From Microbacterium sp. (lineage in GTDB: Bacteria; Actinomycetota; Actinomycetes; Actinomycetales; Microbacteriaceae), in the NCBI GenBank assembly GCA_031286555.1, contig JAITUD010000435.1, forward strand, positions 1 through 7,416: DNA of 7,416 bases. The letters run 5' to 3'. Positions 1 to 6,186 of the stretch are shown here, one piece after another (positions within the stretch are counted from its first letter, which is position 1; the number at the start of each line of letters is the position of its first letter). A model generated the notes under the pieces. The model was not told the origin of the DNA and ran no database searches. It saw only the letters and a program-made list of their open reading frames with translations. A program made the position numbers and the translations under genes.

Positions 1-1775
1 TCGACCCGCGTCCGCTGCACGAGATCTATCTGCGCGGGTTCGAGCGGGTGGTCAAGGACGAGCAGCCGTGGACGGTGATGTGCTCGTACAACCGCATCAA
101 CGGCGTCTACGCCTCGGAGGATCCCTGGCTGCTCACCACCGTGCTGCGCGATGACTGGGGCTTCGAGGGCCTCGTCGTCTCTGACTGGGGCGCGGTCAAC
201 GATCGCATCGCCGGCGTCGCCGCCGGCCTCGACCTCGAGATGCCCTCCTCCGGTGGACGCACGGATGCTCAGCTCGTGGCCGCCGTGAGGGCCGGAGAGC
301 TCGCCGAGAGCGTGCTCGACACCGCGGCATCCCGCGCTCTGGAGCTGGTGCGCAAGGCGGGCGAGCGGCCCGCGGTCGCCGGCCCCCTCGATGTCGACGC
401 GCACCACGCGCTGGCGCGCGAGGCGGCGGGTCGCGCGATCGTGCTGCTGAAGAACGACCGCGGGATCCTGCCGCTGGCTCCTGCGCAGAAGGTCGCCGTG
501 ATCGGCGCCTTCGCGAGCGAGCCCCGCTTCCAGGGCGCCGGTTCATCGCTGATCAACCCGACCCGACTGGATGCTGCGCTCGACGCGATCCGCGAGGTCG
601 GCGGGGACGCCGTCTCCTACGCTCCCGGTTTCGCGGTGCAGGGCGGCGCGATCGCGGCATCCGGTCGCTCGGCCGATGAACTGCGCGATGAGGCGGCGGC
701 CGCGGCATCCGCCGCTGAGGTGGCCGTGGTGTTCCTCGGCCTGCCCGCCTCGCAGGAGTCGGAGGGCTTCGACCGCGATCACATCGATCTGCCGGCCGAG
801 CAGCTCGCGCTGCTGGATGCCGTGCTCGCCGCGAACCCGAACACCGTCGTCGTGCTCTCCAACGGCGGCGTCGTGGCGCTGCCGTTCGCCGATCGCGTGC
901 CGGCGATCGTGGAGTCCTGGCTGCTCGGGCAGGCCGGCGGCGGCGCCGTCGCCGATGTGCTGTACGGAGCGGTGAACCCGTCGGGCAAGCTGACCGAGAC
1001 CGTGCCGCTGCGCCTGGAGGACAACCCCTCGTACGGGAGCTTCCCCGGTGAGCACGGACATGTCCGCTACGGCGAGGGTCTGCTGGTCGGCTACCGCTGG
1101 TACGACGCGAAGGGTCTCGAGGTCTCCTACCCGTTCGGCCACGGTCTGTCGTACACGACGTTCGCGTACGGCCCGGCCGAGGCGTCAGTGTCGGATGCCG
1201 GCGATGTCGTCGTCCGTGTCGAGGTGAGCAACACCGGCGGCCGCGACGGCCGCGAGGTCATGCAGGTGTACACGTCGCTGCCGGGCTCGACCGTGCAGCG
1301 TGCGCCGCGCGAGCTGAAGGCGTTCGCGTCGGTGTCCGTGCCGGCCGGGACGACCGTGCCGGTCGAACTGGTCGTGCGCCGGGAATACCTCGCATACTGG
1401 GACATCCGTGTCGACCGTTTCGTCGTCGAGGGCGGCGAGTACGCGATCGAGGTCGGCGCGTCCAGCCGCGACATCCGCTCCTCGGCCTCGGTGGTCATCG
1501 AGGGCGACGTCGTGCGCCTGCCGCTGGACATGAACTCGTCGATCGGCGAGGTGATGGCCGACCCGTTCGCCGGCCCGATCGTGCAGCAGGCGCTGGCGGG
1601 CCTGCTCGGCGGCGGCGCGACGGACGCGGCCGGCGCCTCGATGATGGAGGGCGACGGCATGGAGAAGATGATGGCGTCGTTCCCGATCGGCCGCATCGTC
1701 GGCTTCCCCGGCATCCCGGTCACGCACGAGCAGATCGCCGCGCTGATCGCGGGCGCGAACGCCGCCGCGGGCTGA
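1..1775 (+). CDS. Glycoside hydrolase family 3 (beta-glucosidase/beta-xylosidase type), 5'-truncated
   Basis: This is the C-terminal 590 codons of a GH3 exo-glycosidase, which removes terminal beta-linked sugars with retention of configuration. The frame is open from base 3, so the true start lies outside the window and the GTG at 48 is internal. Counting from base 3, the end of the (alpha/beta)8 domain carries GFEGLVVSDWGAV, whose Asp61 (codon 183-185) is the family's nucleophile. The alpha/beta sandwich domain follows from about residue 130, with KNDRGILPL and ESEGFDR; Glu254 (codon 762-764) is the likely acid/base. VRYGEGLLVGYRWYD and PFGHGLSYTTF lead into a fibronectin-III-like domain (about 402-500). 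No PA14 insertion is seen. A tail of about 90 residues after that domain is Met/Gly/Ala-rich and lacks a recognised fold. No signal peptide can be judged. Substrate specificity cannot be read; beta-glucosidase is only the commonest activity of such architectures. Confidence 0.93.
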   Translation, partial: DPRPLHEIYLRGFERVVKDEQPWTVMCSYNRINGVYASEDPWLLTTVLRDDWGFEGLVVSDWGAVNDRIAGVAAGLDLEMPSSGGRTDAQLVAAVRAGELAESVLDTAASRALELVRKAGERPAVAGPLDVDAHHALAREAAGRAIVLLKNDRGILPLAPAQKVAVIGAFASEPRFQGAGSSLINPTRLDAALDAIREVGGDAVSYAPGFAVQGGAIAASGRSADELRDEAAAAASAAEVAVVFLGLPASQESEGFDRDHIDLPAEQLALLDAVLAANPNTVVVLSNGGVVALPFADRVPAIVESWLLGQAGGGAVADVLYGAVNPSGKLTETVPLRLEDNPSYGSFPGEHGHVRYGEGLLVGYRWYDAKGLEVSYPFGHGLSYTTFAYGPAEASVSDAGDVVVRVEVSNTGGRDGREVMQVYTSLPGSTVQRAPRELKAFASVSVPAGTTVPVELVVRREYLAYWDIRVDRFVVEGGEYAIEVGASSRDIRSSASVVIEGDVVRLPLDMNSSIGEVMADPFAGPIVQQALAGLLGGGATDAAGASMMEGDGMEKMMASFPIGRIVGFPGIPVTHEQIAALIAGANAAAG

Positions 1776-1790
1776 CCCGTCCTGCCATCC

Positions 1791-1876
1791 GGCACGGATG
1801 CAGGCAGTTCGAACGCCTGGCGGCGGGTTACCCGAGCAATCCGCCGCCAGGCGTTCGTCGTGCCTGCATCCGTGCC
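1791..1876. terminator. Long nested inverted repeat, probable bidirectional terminator
   Basis: Two consecutive perfect arms form one extended hairpin. The outer arm 1791-1806 pairs with 1861-1876 (16 bp) and the inner arm 1810-1826 pairs with 1841-1857 (17 bp). They are separated by a 3x3 internal bulge (1807-1809 and 1858-1860) and capped by a 14-nt loop (1827-1840). It lies between converging genes, 15 bases after the GH3 stop, and reaches the last base of the stop codon of the minus-strand oxidoreductase gene. Position and symmetry fit termination in both directions. There is no T-tract on either side, which is common in high-GC actinobacteria. The length (33 paired bases) is well above an ordinary terminator. 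Confidence 0.72.
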
Positions 1877-2496
1877 TACGGCAGCAGCGTGAACCCGGAC
1901 TCGTACCGCGTCTTTCCGAGCGCGGCCATGATGATCTGCAGGAAGCCCATGGCCTCGAGTTCGCGTGCGCGCGTCAACGGTCCGACGTCGACAGCACGCA
2001 TGCCGGCAGCTTCGATCAGCCCCGCGACCCGCACCTTCGCGTCGGCGTAGTCGCCTGCGTACAGCACGGTCGTCGGCGTCGTGCCGTTGGTGCCGCTGAC
2101 CAGAGTGTCGCCCAGGTTGACGTTGAACGCCTTGACGACCGACACGCCCTCCGGGAGCAGCTTCGCGAGCTCCGCAGCAGTCGACGAGTCCGCAGGCGAT
2201 TTCAGCTGATCGTAGGTGGAGAAGTCGATCGGGTTGCTGATGTCGATGACGACCTTCTCGCCGAGCTGGTCGCGGTAGTGCTCCAGGATGCCGGCATAGG
2301 CGCCGTACGGAACGGCGAGGACCACGAGATCGCCGGTGAGCTCGTCACCCATGACCCCGTACCGGAACCCCGGCCGCGCGGCCGACGTGCTGGTCGCACT
2401 GCGCTTGATGATCTGGACGTCGGCGCCGGCGCGCGTCGCGACCTCGGCGATCGCGCCGCTCATCTTTCCGCTGCCGATGATGCTGATCGAGGTCAT
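1876..2496 (-). CDS. NAD(P)-binding oxidoreductase, F420:NADP reductase-like (COG2085 type)
   Basis: The product is a 206-residue soluble protein with an N-terminal Rossmann fold: SISIIGSGKMSGAIA (residues 4-17, GxGxM type), then IIKRS (29-33), where the basic pair is placed to hold the NADP 2'-phosphate. VVLAVP (58-63), DISNP (85-89) and VKAFN (121-125) match the core of F420-dependent NADP reductases and related dinucleotide-binding proteins. The length is normal for the family. The start ATG overlaps the stop of the upstream monooxygenase gene as ATGA; an AGGAAGG (2507-2513) lies 10 bases before it, so translation is probably coupled. The protein would transfer hydride to or from NADP, with F420, a flavin or a small organic substrate as partner. 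Which one is not visible; many homologues have no known substrate. It is the last gene of the operon, and its stop codon touches the convergent hairpin. Confidence 0.85.
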   Translation of the reverse strand: MTSISIIGSGKMSGAIAEVATRAGADVQIIKRSATSTSAARPGFRYGVMGDELTGDLVVLAVPYGAYAGILEHYRDQLGEKVVIDISNPIDFSTYDQLKSPADSSTAAELAKLLPEGVSVVKAFNVNLGDTLVSGTNGTTPTTVLYAGDYADAKVRVAGLIEAAGMRAVDVGPLTRARELEAMGFLQIIMAALGKTRYESGFTLLP

Positions 2497-3713
2497 GCGT
2501 ACTGCACCTTCCTGAACCGGCCGAGCGCCTGCTCGGCCACCTTCTGCGCGTCGTAGTCGAACACCGCGCCCCGCCGGAAGTCGCGGCCCACGCGGATGTC
2601 CGCATCGCGCTTCGCGAGGTTCTGGAACTCGTACTGCGCGTCGAACATGGCACCGGCTCGGCGGGACCCGTTCTGCAGGATCGCGGTGCGCTGCATCCGG
2701 ACGGCGGTGTACCGACGGAACGCCTCGGGGATGTCGGAGACGTCCTCCGCAGCGGCGAGGAACGTCGCCAGCGCCATGCTGTCCTCGATGGCCTGACTCA
2801 CGCCCTGCCCCTGGTGCGGCAGCATCGTGTGCGCGGCGTCGCCCAGCAGAGTGATGGGACCGCGTGACCAGTTGCTGAGCGGTTCGTGGTCGAACAGACC
2901 CCACCAGAAGGTCTTGTCGATCCGGCAGATGAAGTGCTGCAGTCGTGGGTCCCAGCCGTCTCCGGAGAACTCGGCGGCGAGCTCGCTGACCTCTGCCGGG
3001 CCGGACCACGGCCCGTTCAGCGGCCGATCGCTGGGGATGCCTGCGACGAAGTTGAACAGCTTGCGCTGCTGCAATGGGTAGGCCATGAAGTGTCGGCTGT
3101 TCCCCATCCACACCTGACTGATCATGGGCCAGTCGTCGGGCAACCGGGATGCATCCATCACGCCGCGGTACACGATGTACCCGGAGTACACCGGATCGGG
3201 ATGCTGGTCCACCGCCGCGCGGACGACCGAGTGGATGCCGTCGGCGCCGATGACGGCGTCGAAGTCCTCCTCCGCGCCGTTCTCGAAGGTCAGGTGCACA
3301 CCGGCGCCGCGCTGCTCGACGGACTTCAGACGGTGCCCCAGGTGGACGATGTGCGGATCGACTGCCGACGCGAGTGCGTCGATGAGGTCGGGGCGGTACA
3401 TCCCGATGTTCTGGTACTGCTTCGCCGTGTCCTCCCAAGCGGCGTCGGTGACCATGCCGCCCATGGCGTCGAGGTAGACGCCGTGCCCGTCGGGGACCGC
3501 GCCGACACTCCTGATCCGGTCGAGCACTCCCAGCCTGTCCAGCACCCGCGCGGCGTTCGGCGCGATAGTGACGCCCGCCCCCACCTCGCCCAGTCTGCTC
3601 GCCTGCTCGAACACGGTGACCTGGACCCCGGTGATCTTCGTCAGAGCGATGGCGGCCGTGAGCCCGCCCATCCCTCCGCCGACGATCGCGATCCTGGTGT
3701 TCCGACCTACCAT
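2493..3713 (-). CDS. FAD-dependent aromatic monooxygenase (salicylate / 3-hydroxybenzoate / 6-hydroxynicotinate hydroxylase-like)
   Basis: The 406-residue product is a single-component class A flavoprotein hydroxylase, a family that uses NAD(P)H and O2 to hydroxylate an aromatic or heteroaromatic acid in the cytoplasm. All three family fingerprints are present: GGGMGG (12-17) with Glu36 ending the second strand for FAD ribose binding; the DG motif GADGIHS (156-162); and the GD motif LLGDAAHTMLPHQGQG (289-304). RHFMAYPL (207-214) places His208 and Tyr212 where 3-hydroxybenzoate 6-hydroxylase and NicC carry substrate-contacting His and Tyr. RPDLIDAL (107-114) is the usual second FAD/NAD(P)H-site segment. 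No N-terminal signal or membrane helix is seen. An AAGGAG (3719-3724) lies 5 bases before the ATG, supporting this start. It sits between the transporter and the reductase genes. Substrate remains open: salicylate, 3-hydroxybenzoate, 6-hydroxynicotinate or a relative. Confidence 0.9.
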   Translation of the reverse strand: MVGRNTRIAIVGGGMGGLTAAIALTKITGVQVTVFEQASRLGEVGAGVTIAPNAARVLDRLGVLDRIRSVGAVPDGHGVYLDAMGGMVTDAAWEDTAKQYQNIGMYRPDLIDALASAVDPHIVHLGHRLKSVEQRGAGVHLTFENGAEEDFDAVIGADGIHSVVRAAVDQHPDPVYSGYIVYRGVMDASRLPDDWPMISQVWMGNSRHFMAYPLQQRKLFNFVAGIPSDRPLNGPWSGPAEVSELAAEFSGDGWDPRLQHFICRIDKTFWWGLFDHEPLSNWSRGPITLLGDAAHTMLPHQGQGVSQAIEDSMALATFLAAAEDVSDIPEAFRRYTAVRMQRTAILQNGSRRAGAMFDAQYEFQNLAKRDADIRVGRDFRRGAVFDYDAQKVAEQALGRFRKVQYA

Positions 3714-3718
3714 CTCTT

Positions 3719-3724
3719 CTCCTT
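3719..3724 (-). promoter_or_regulatory. Shine-Dalgarno site of the monooxygenase gene
   Basis: Read on the minus strand this is AAGGAG, 5 bases before the ATG at 3713. It fixes the start just ahead of the FAD-binding strand and gives the gene its own ribosome entry, separate from the transporter gene upstream. Confidence 0.7.
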
Positions 3725-3732
3725 GACTGCCC

Positions 3733-3749
3733 CGCGCACGCCGTGCGCG
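3733..3749 (-). other. Intercistronic hairpin between transporter and monooxygenase genes
   Basis: CGCGCAC and GTGCGCG form a perfect 7-bp GC-rich stem with a 3-nt loop. It fills most of the 39-base gap between the transporter stop (TAA, 3753-3755) and the monooxygenase Shine-Dalgarno site. It has no T-tract and lies inside an apparent operon, so partial attenuation or protection of the upstream mRNA segment is more likely than full termination. Function is inferred from position only. Confidence 0.4.
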
Positions 3750-3752
3750 TCC

Positions 3753-5150
3753 TTACCGAGTCCCCGCGAGCGCGTCCGCGCTCTCGCGGGACTCGAAGAT
3801 CGTGGCTCCGGTCGCCTGCTCGGTCTCGTTGTCCGGACCGAGCGGGATGCCGGCGCGATCACGCAGACACAGCGTCGCCCCTGCTCCCAGCAGAGTGGCC
3901 AGAAGGAGGTAGGCCGAGACCGCGGCGGTCGTGCCGGTGTTGTTCAGCAGCATCTGCGCGATCATCGGGGCGAACGCTCCGCCGAGCACGGCGCCGATCG
4001 CGTAGGTGATCGAGACACCCGAGAAGCGGATGGATGCCGGGAAGATCTCCGCGTACCAGGCGGCCAGTGGGCCGTAGGTGAGGCCGAGCCCCGTGGAGAT
4101 CAGCAGCAGGGCGATGTAAAGGCCGGGCAGGCCGCCGGCATCGACCAGCCAGAAGACGGGGAACACGATGACAGCCTGCAGCGCGAAGCCGATGAGGAAC
4201 GTGTTCCGGCGGCCGACCACGTCGGCGAGATAGCCCGCCAGCAGCGTCGAGAAGAACCACACGGCAGCGGCGAAGACGGCTGCGACGAGCACCGAGGTGG
4301 TGTCGAGGTGCTGCACGCTGATCGCGTAGTTGTTGAGGAATCCGCCCGTCGTCATGTAGCCGAGCGTGCCGTTGCCCACGAACACGAGCGCGGCGAGCAC
4401 CACCAGGTACCAGTGGCGCTTGAACAGCGTGACGATGGGAAGACTGGCCTGCTTGCCGCGCTTCGCGATCTCGGCGAACACCGGGCTCTCCTCGACAGAG
4501 CGGCGGATGACGAATCCGACGACGATCAGCACGATGCTCACCAGGAACGGGACGCGCCAGCCCCACTGCAGGAACGCCTCGCCGGGTGAGACGACGCCGG
4601 TCATGAGCGCCGTCATGCCCGACGCCAGCAGGAAGCCGAGGGGCACGCCGAGCTGGGGCCACGCACCGGCGCGGCCGCGACGGTCCGAGGGCGCGTGCTC
4701 GACGGCCATCAGCACCGCACCGCCCCACTCGCCGCCGGCAGACAGGCCCTGCAGGATGCGGAGCAGGAGCAGCAGGATCGGAGCGGCGATGCCGATCTGA
4801 GCGTAGGTGGGCAGAACTCCGATCAGGGTCGTCGCCGTGCCCATCAGTACGAGGGTCGCGACCAGCATCGCGCGCCGTCCGATGACGTCGCCGAAGTGGC
4901 CGGCGAGGAAGGCGCCGAGCGGCCGGAACAGGAACGAGATGCCGACGGTGGCGAACGAGAGCAACAGTGCGATGTCCTTGCCGGCGGGCTGGAAGAAGAG
5001 CTGGGCGAACACCAGGCCGGCGCTCGTCGCATAGATGAAGAAGTCGTACCACTCGATGGTGGTGCCGATGATCGTCGCGAAGGCGATCCGGCGCTGCGAA
5101 GTGACTGTGCCAGTGGCAGTCGAGGTGGTCATGGGCATCCCTAACGTCAT
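3753..5150 (-). CDS. Major facilitator superfamily metabolite:H+ symporter (MHS family, ShiA-like)
   Basis: The 465-residue inner-membrane protein has about twelve hydrophobic helices and a short cytoplasmic tail, the size of MHS-family proton symporters for organic acids (shikimate, alpha-ketoglutarate, proline/betaine, dicarboxylates). Diagnostic segments are TIEWYDFFIY in helix 1 (around residues 32-41), the loop 2-3 signature GDVIGRR (87-93), GLSAGGEWGG (135-144), WGWRVPFL and VEESPVF in the middle, and a second loop signature DVVGRR in the C-terminal half. The start is uncertain. ATG at 5150 has AGGGG 7 bases upstream; ATG at 5132, giving MTTSTATG, is an alternative with AGGG 6 bases upstream. 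A longer reading from 5195 adds a Pro/Arg-rich stretch unlike the family. It is the first gene of the operon and divergent from a LysR gene, so it most likely imports the acid that the downstream monooxygenase attacks. Substrate is inferred from context. Confidence 0.92.
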   Translation of the reverse strand: MTLGMPMTTSTATGTVTSQRRIAFATIIGTTIEWYDFFIYATSAGLVFAQLFFQPAGKDIALLLSFATVGISFLFRPLGAFLAGHFGDVIGRRAMLVATLVLMGTATTLIGVLPTYAQIGIAAPILLLLLRILQGLSAGGEWGGAVLMAVEHAPSDRRGRAGAWPQLGVPLGFLLASGMTALMTGVVSPGEAFLQWGWRVPFLVSIVLIVVGFVIRRSVEESPVFAEIAKRGKQASLPIVTLFKRHWYLVVLAALVFVGNGTLGYMTTGGFLNNYAISVQHLDTTSVLVAAVFAAAVWFFSTLLAGYLADVVGRRNTFLIGFALQAVIVFPVFWLVDAGGLPGLYIALLLISTGLGLTYGPLAAWYAEIFPASIRFSGVSITYAIGAVLGGAFAPMIAQMLLNNTGTTAAVSAYLLLATLLGAGATLCLRDRAGIPLGPDNETEQATGATIFESRESADALAGTR

Positions 5151-5157
5151 TGTTCTG

Positions 5158-5171
5158 CCCCTGCGAAGGGG
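5158..5171 (-). promoter_or_regulatory. Small hairpin overlapping the candidate ribosome-binding site of the transporter gene
   Basis: In the minus-strand transcript CCCCT and AGGGG pair across a 4-base loop. The AGGGG arm is also the best Shine-Dalgarno candidate for the ATG at 5150, so folding could hide it. The stem has only five pairs, and such stems arise readily at this GC content, so regulation is a suggestion only. Confidence 0.3.
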
Positions 5172-5218
5172 GCCGGGGGAATCGGGTCCTCTCATCGTCG
5201 ACCAGCCTGGTCTGTGTG

Positions 5219-5241
5219 TAAATCACGGTTATCTGCGGATA
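5219..5241. promoter_or_regulatory. Candidate LysR-type operator: two T-N11-A dyads one helical turn apart
   Basis: TAA-N7-TTA (5219-5231) is a T-N11-A dyad. A second, overlapping site reads TATC-N4-GATA (5230-5241) and fits T-N11-A from T5229 to A5241. Their centres lie about 10 bases apart, on the same helix face. The pair abuts or overlaps the likely lysR -10, the usual place for autorepression and divergent activation by a LysR protein. A third small dyad, TTC-N4-GAA, is at 5245-5254. The motif is degenerate, so chance is possible. Confidence 0.38.
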
Positions 5242-5280
5242 TAGTTCGGTTGAATTGAAGTAAGGACGAGCGAGGGCGAC

Positions 5281-6186
5281 ATGGCCGATGTGAGCCTGCG
5301 GCAGCTGGAGCTGTTCGCCGCGCTTCCGAACTTCGCCACGCTCAGTGCGGCGGCGTCGCACCTCCACATCTCCGAGTCCGCACTTTCTCAGGCGGTCACG
5401 AGCCTGGAGAAAGCCGTGGGCGAGCAGCTGTGCGTGCGGCGCAAGGCCCGCGGGCTCACCCTGACGCCGACCGGCCAGCAGTTCGCCGAGCAGGCCCGCA
5501 GGATCATCGCCGACACTCAGGAGCTGGTGCTGGGTGTCGGGAAGGGGCAGGAACTGCGCGGCCCCGTGAAGCTGGGCTGCTATTCGAGCTTCGCCACGCA
5601 CGTGGTCCCCGAGCTGCTGGAGGGCTTCCCGAAGCGGCATCCGGGAGTCGAGCTCGAGATCGTGGTGGGCACGAACGAGGAGCTGCTCGCGGCGCTCGAG
5701 GGCGGGCGTCTCGACGTCGCGCTCATCTTCGACGTCTCGCTGCCGGTCGGCTACCGGCGTCGCAGGATCTACCCGACCGAGCTGCAGGTGCACCTGCACC
5801 CGGATCACCCGTTGGCGTCGGCGGAGTCCATCGATCTCGCGGATCTCGCGGACCAGCCGTGCATCCTCTACGACGTGGCCCCTGGAACGCGCAACGTGAC
5901 GGACGCCTTCGCCGCGCGAGGCCTCGAGCCCCGGATCGTGGCGAAGGCCACCCAGCTCACCCTCGTCGACGCGCTCGTCGGGCGAGGCCTGGGCTACGGG
6001 CTGCTGATGTCGCGGCCGAACACGCTCCCTATGAGCACCGAGGGGCGACCGCTCGTGATCCGGCCCCTGGATCCGCCGGTCACCCGCTCGCACGTCGTGG
6101 GACTGTGGCCTGCCGACATGACGCTGACGCCGCGCGCATCGGCACTGCTCGACTTCGCCGTGGAGAAGTTCGGAGGAGCAGGATGA
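5281..6186 (+). CDS. LysR-type transcriptional regulator
   Basis: The 301-residue protein has the standard LysR layout. An N-terminal winged helix-turn-helix (about residues 4-64) contains LRQLELFAAL, then TLSAAASHLHISESALSQAVTSLE segments and GLTLTPTGQQF. A linker helix (about 65-92) follows, then a two-lobed effector domain (95-295) beginning PVKLGCYSSFATHVVPELLEGF and including GRLDVALIFD (142-151). It is transcribed away from the transporter-monooxygenase-reductase operon across 130 bases. This is the classical arrangement for a regulator that activates its neighbour in response to a substrate or intermediate and controls its own gene. GAGGG (5272-5276) lies 4 bases before the ATG. The stop overlaps the next start as ATGA, so it is co-transcribed with a membrane protein gene. 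Effector unknown; an aromatic or heteroaromatic acid is the contextual guess. Confidence 0.93.
   Translation: MADVSLRQLELFAALPNFATLSAAASHLHISESALSQAVTSLEKAVGEQLCVRRKARGLTLTPTGQQFAEQARRIIADTQELVLGVGKGQELRGPVKLGCYSSFATHVVPELLEGFPKRHPGVELEIVVGTNEELLAALEGGRLDVALIFDVSLPVGYRRRRIYPTELQVHLHPDHPLASAESIDLADLADQPCILYDVAPGTRNVTDAFAARGLEPRIVAKATQLTLVDALVGRGLGYGLLMSRPNTLPMSTEGRPLVIRPLDPPVTRSHVVGLWPADMTLTPRASALLDFAVEKFGGAG
6172..6177 (+). promoter_or_regulatory. Strong Shine-Dalgarno site inside the lysR end, for the membrane protein gene
   Basis: GGAGGA lies within the last codons of the LysR gene, 5 bases before the ATG at 6183. It settles the start of the membrane protein and shows that this gene recruits ribosomes strongly in its own right, besides any coupling through the ATGA overlap. 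Confidence 0.75.

Larger units (their letters stand above)
5151..5280. promoter_or_regulatory. Divergent control region between the transporter operon and lysR
   Basis: This 130-base region must hold both divergent promoters. It is visibly richer in A/T (5211-5262) than the flanking genes. On the plus strand TATAGT (5240-5245) is a good -10 candidate for the LysR gene, 35 bases before its ATG, but no convincing -35 sits at standard spacing. No clear promoter for the transporter could be assigned on the minus strand. Confidence 0.55.

Noticed and set aside
1798..2556. A 252-codon plus-strand frame starting inside the convergent hairpin.
   Set aside because: It is antisense to the reductase gene, has no motif, and is biased like other shadow frames.
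2497..3438. An N-terminal extension of the reductase frame into the monooxygenase gene (520 codons in all).
   Set aside because: The extension is low-complexity and Arg-rich. The Rossmann fold begins directly after the ATG at 2496, which has a ribosome site.
2886..4589. A 567-codon open frame on the plus strand opposite the monooxygenase and transporter genes.
   Set aside because: Its composition is rich in Asp, Arg, Gly and His with no domain, and it is antisense to two recognisable genes.
3859..6093. A 744-codon open frame on the minus strand through the transporter gene, the divergent control region and most of the LysR gene.
   Set aside because: It is an Arg/His/Pro-rich shadow frame of high-GC coding DNA. 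The transporter and LysR frames beneath it carry clear family motifs; this one has none.
5430..6182. An upstream extension of the membrane protein frame across the LysR gene, which would give a 631-residue fusion.
   Set aside because: The extension is an out-of-frame, Arg/Ala/Gly-rich translation of the LysR gene. GGAGGA and the ATGA overlap place the true start at 6183.
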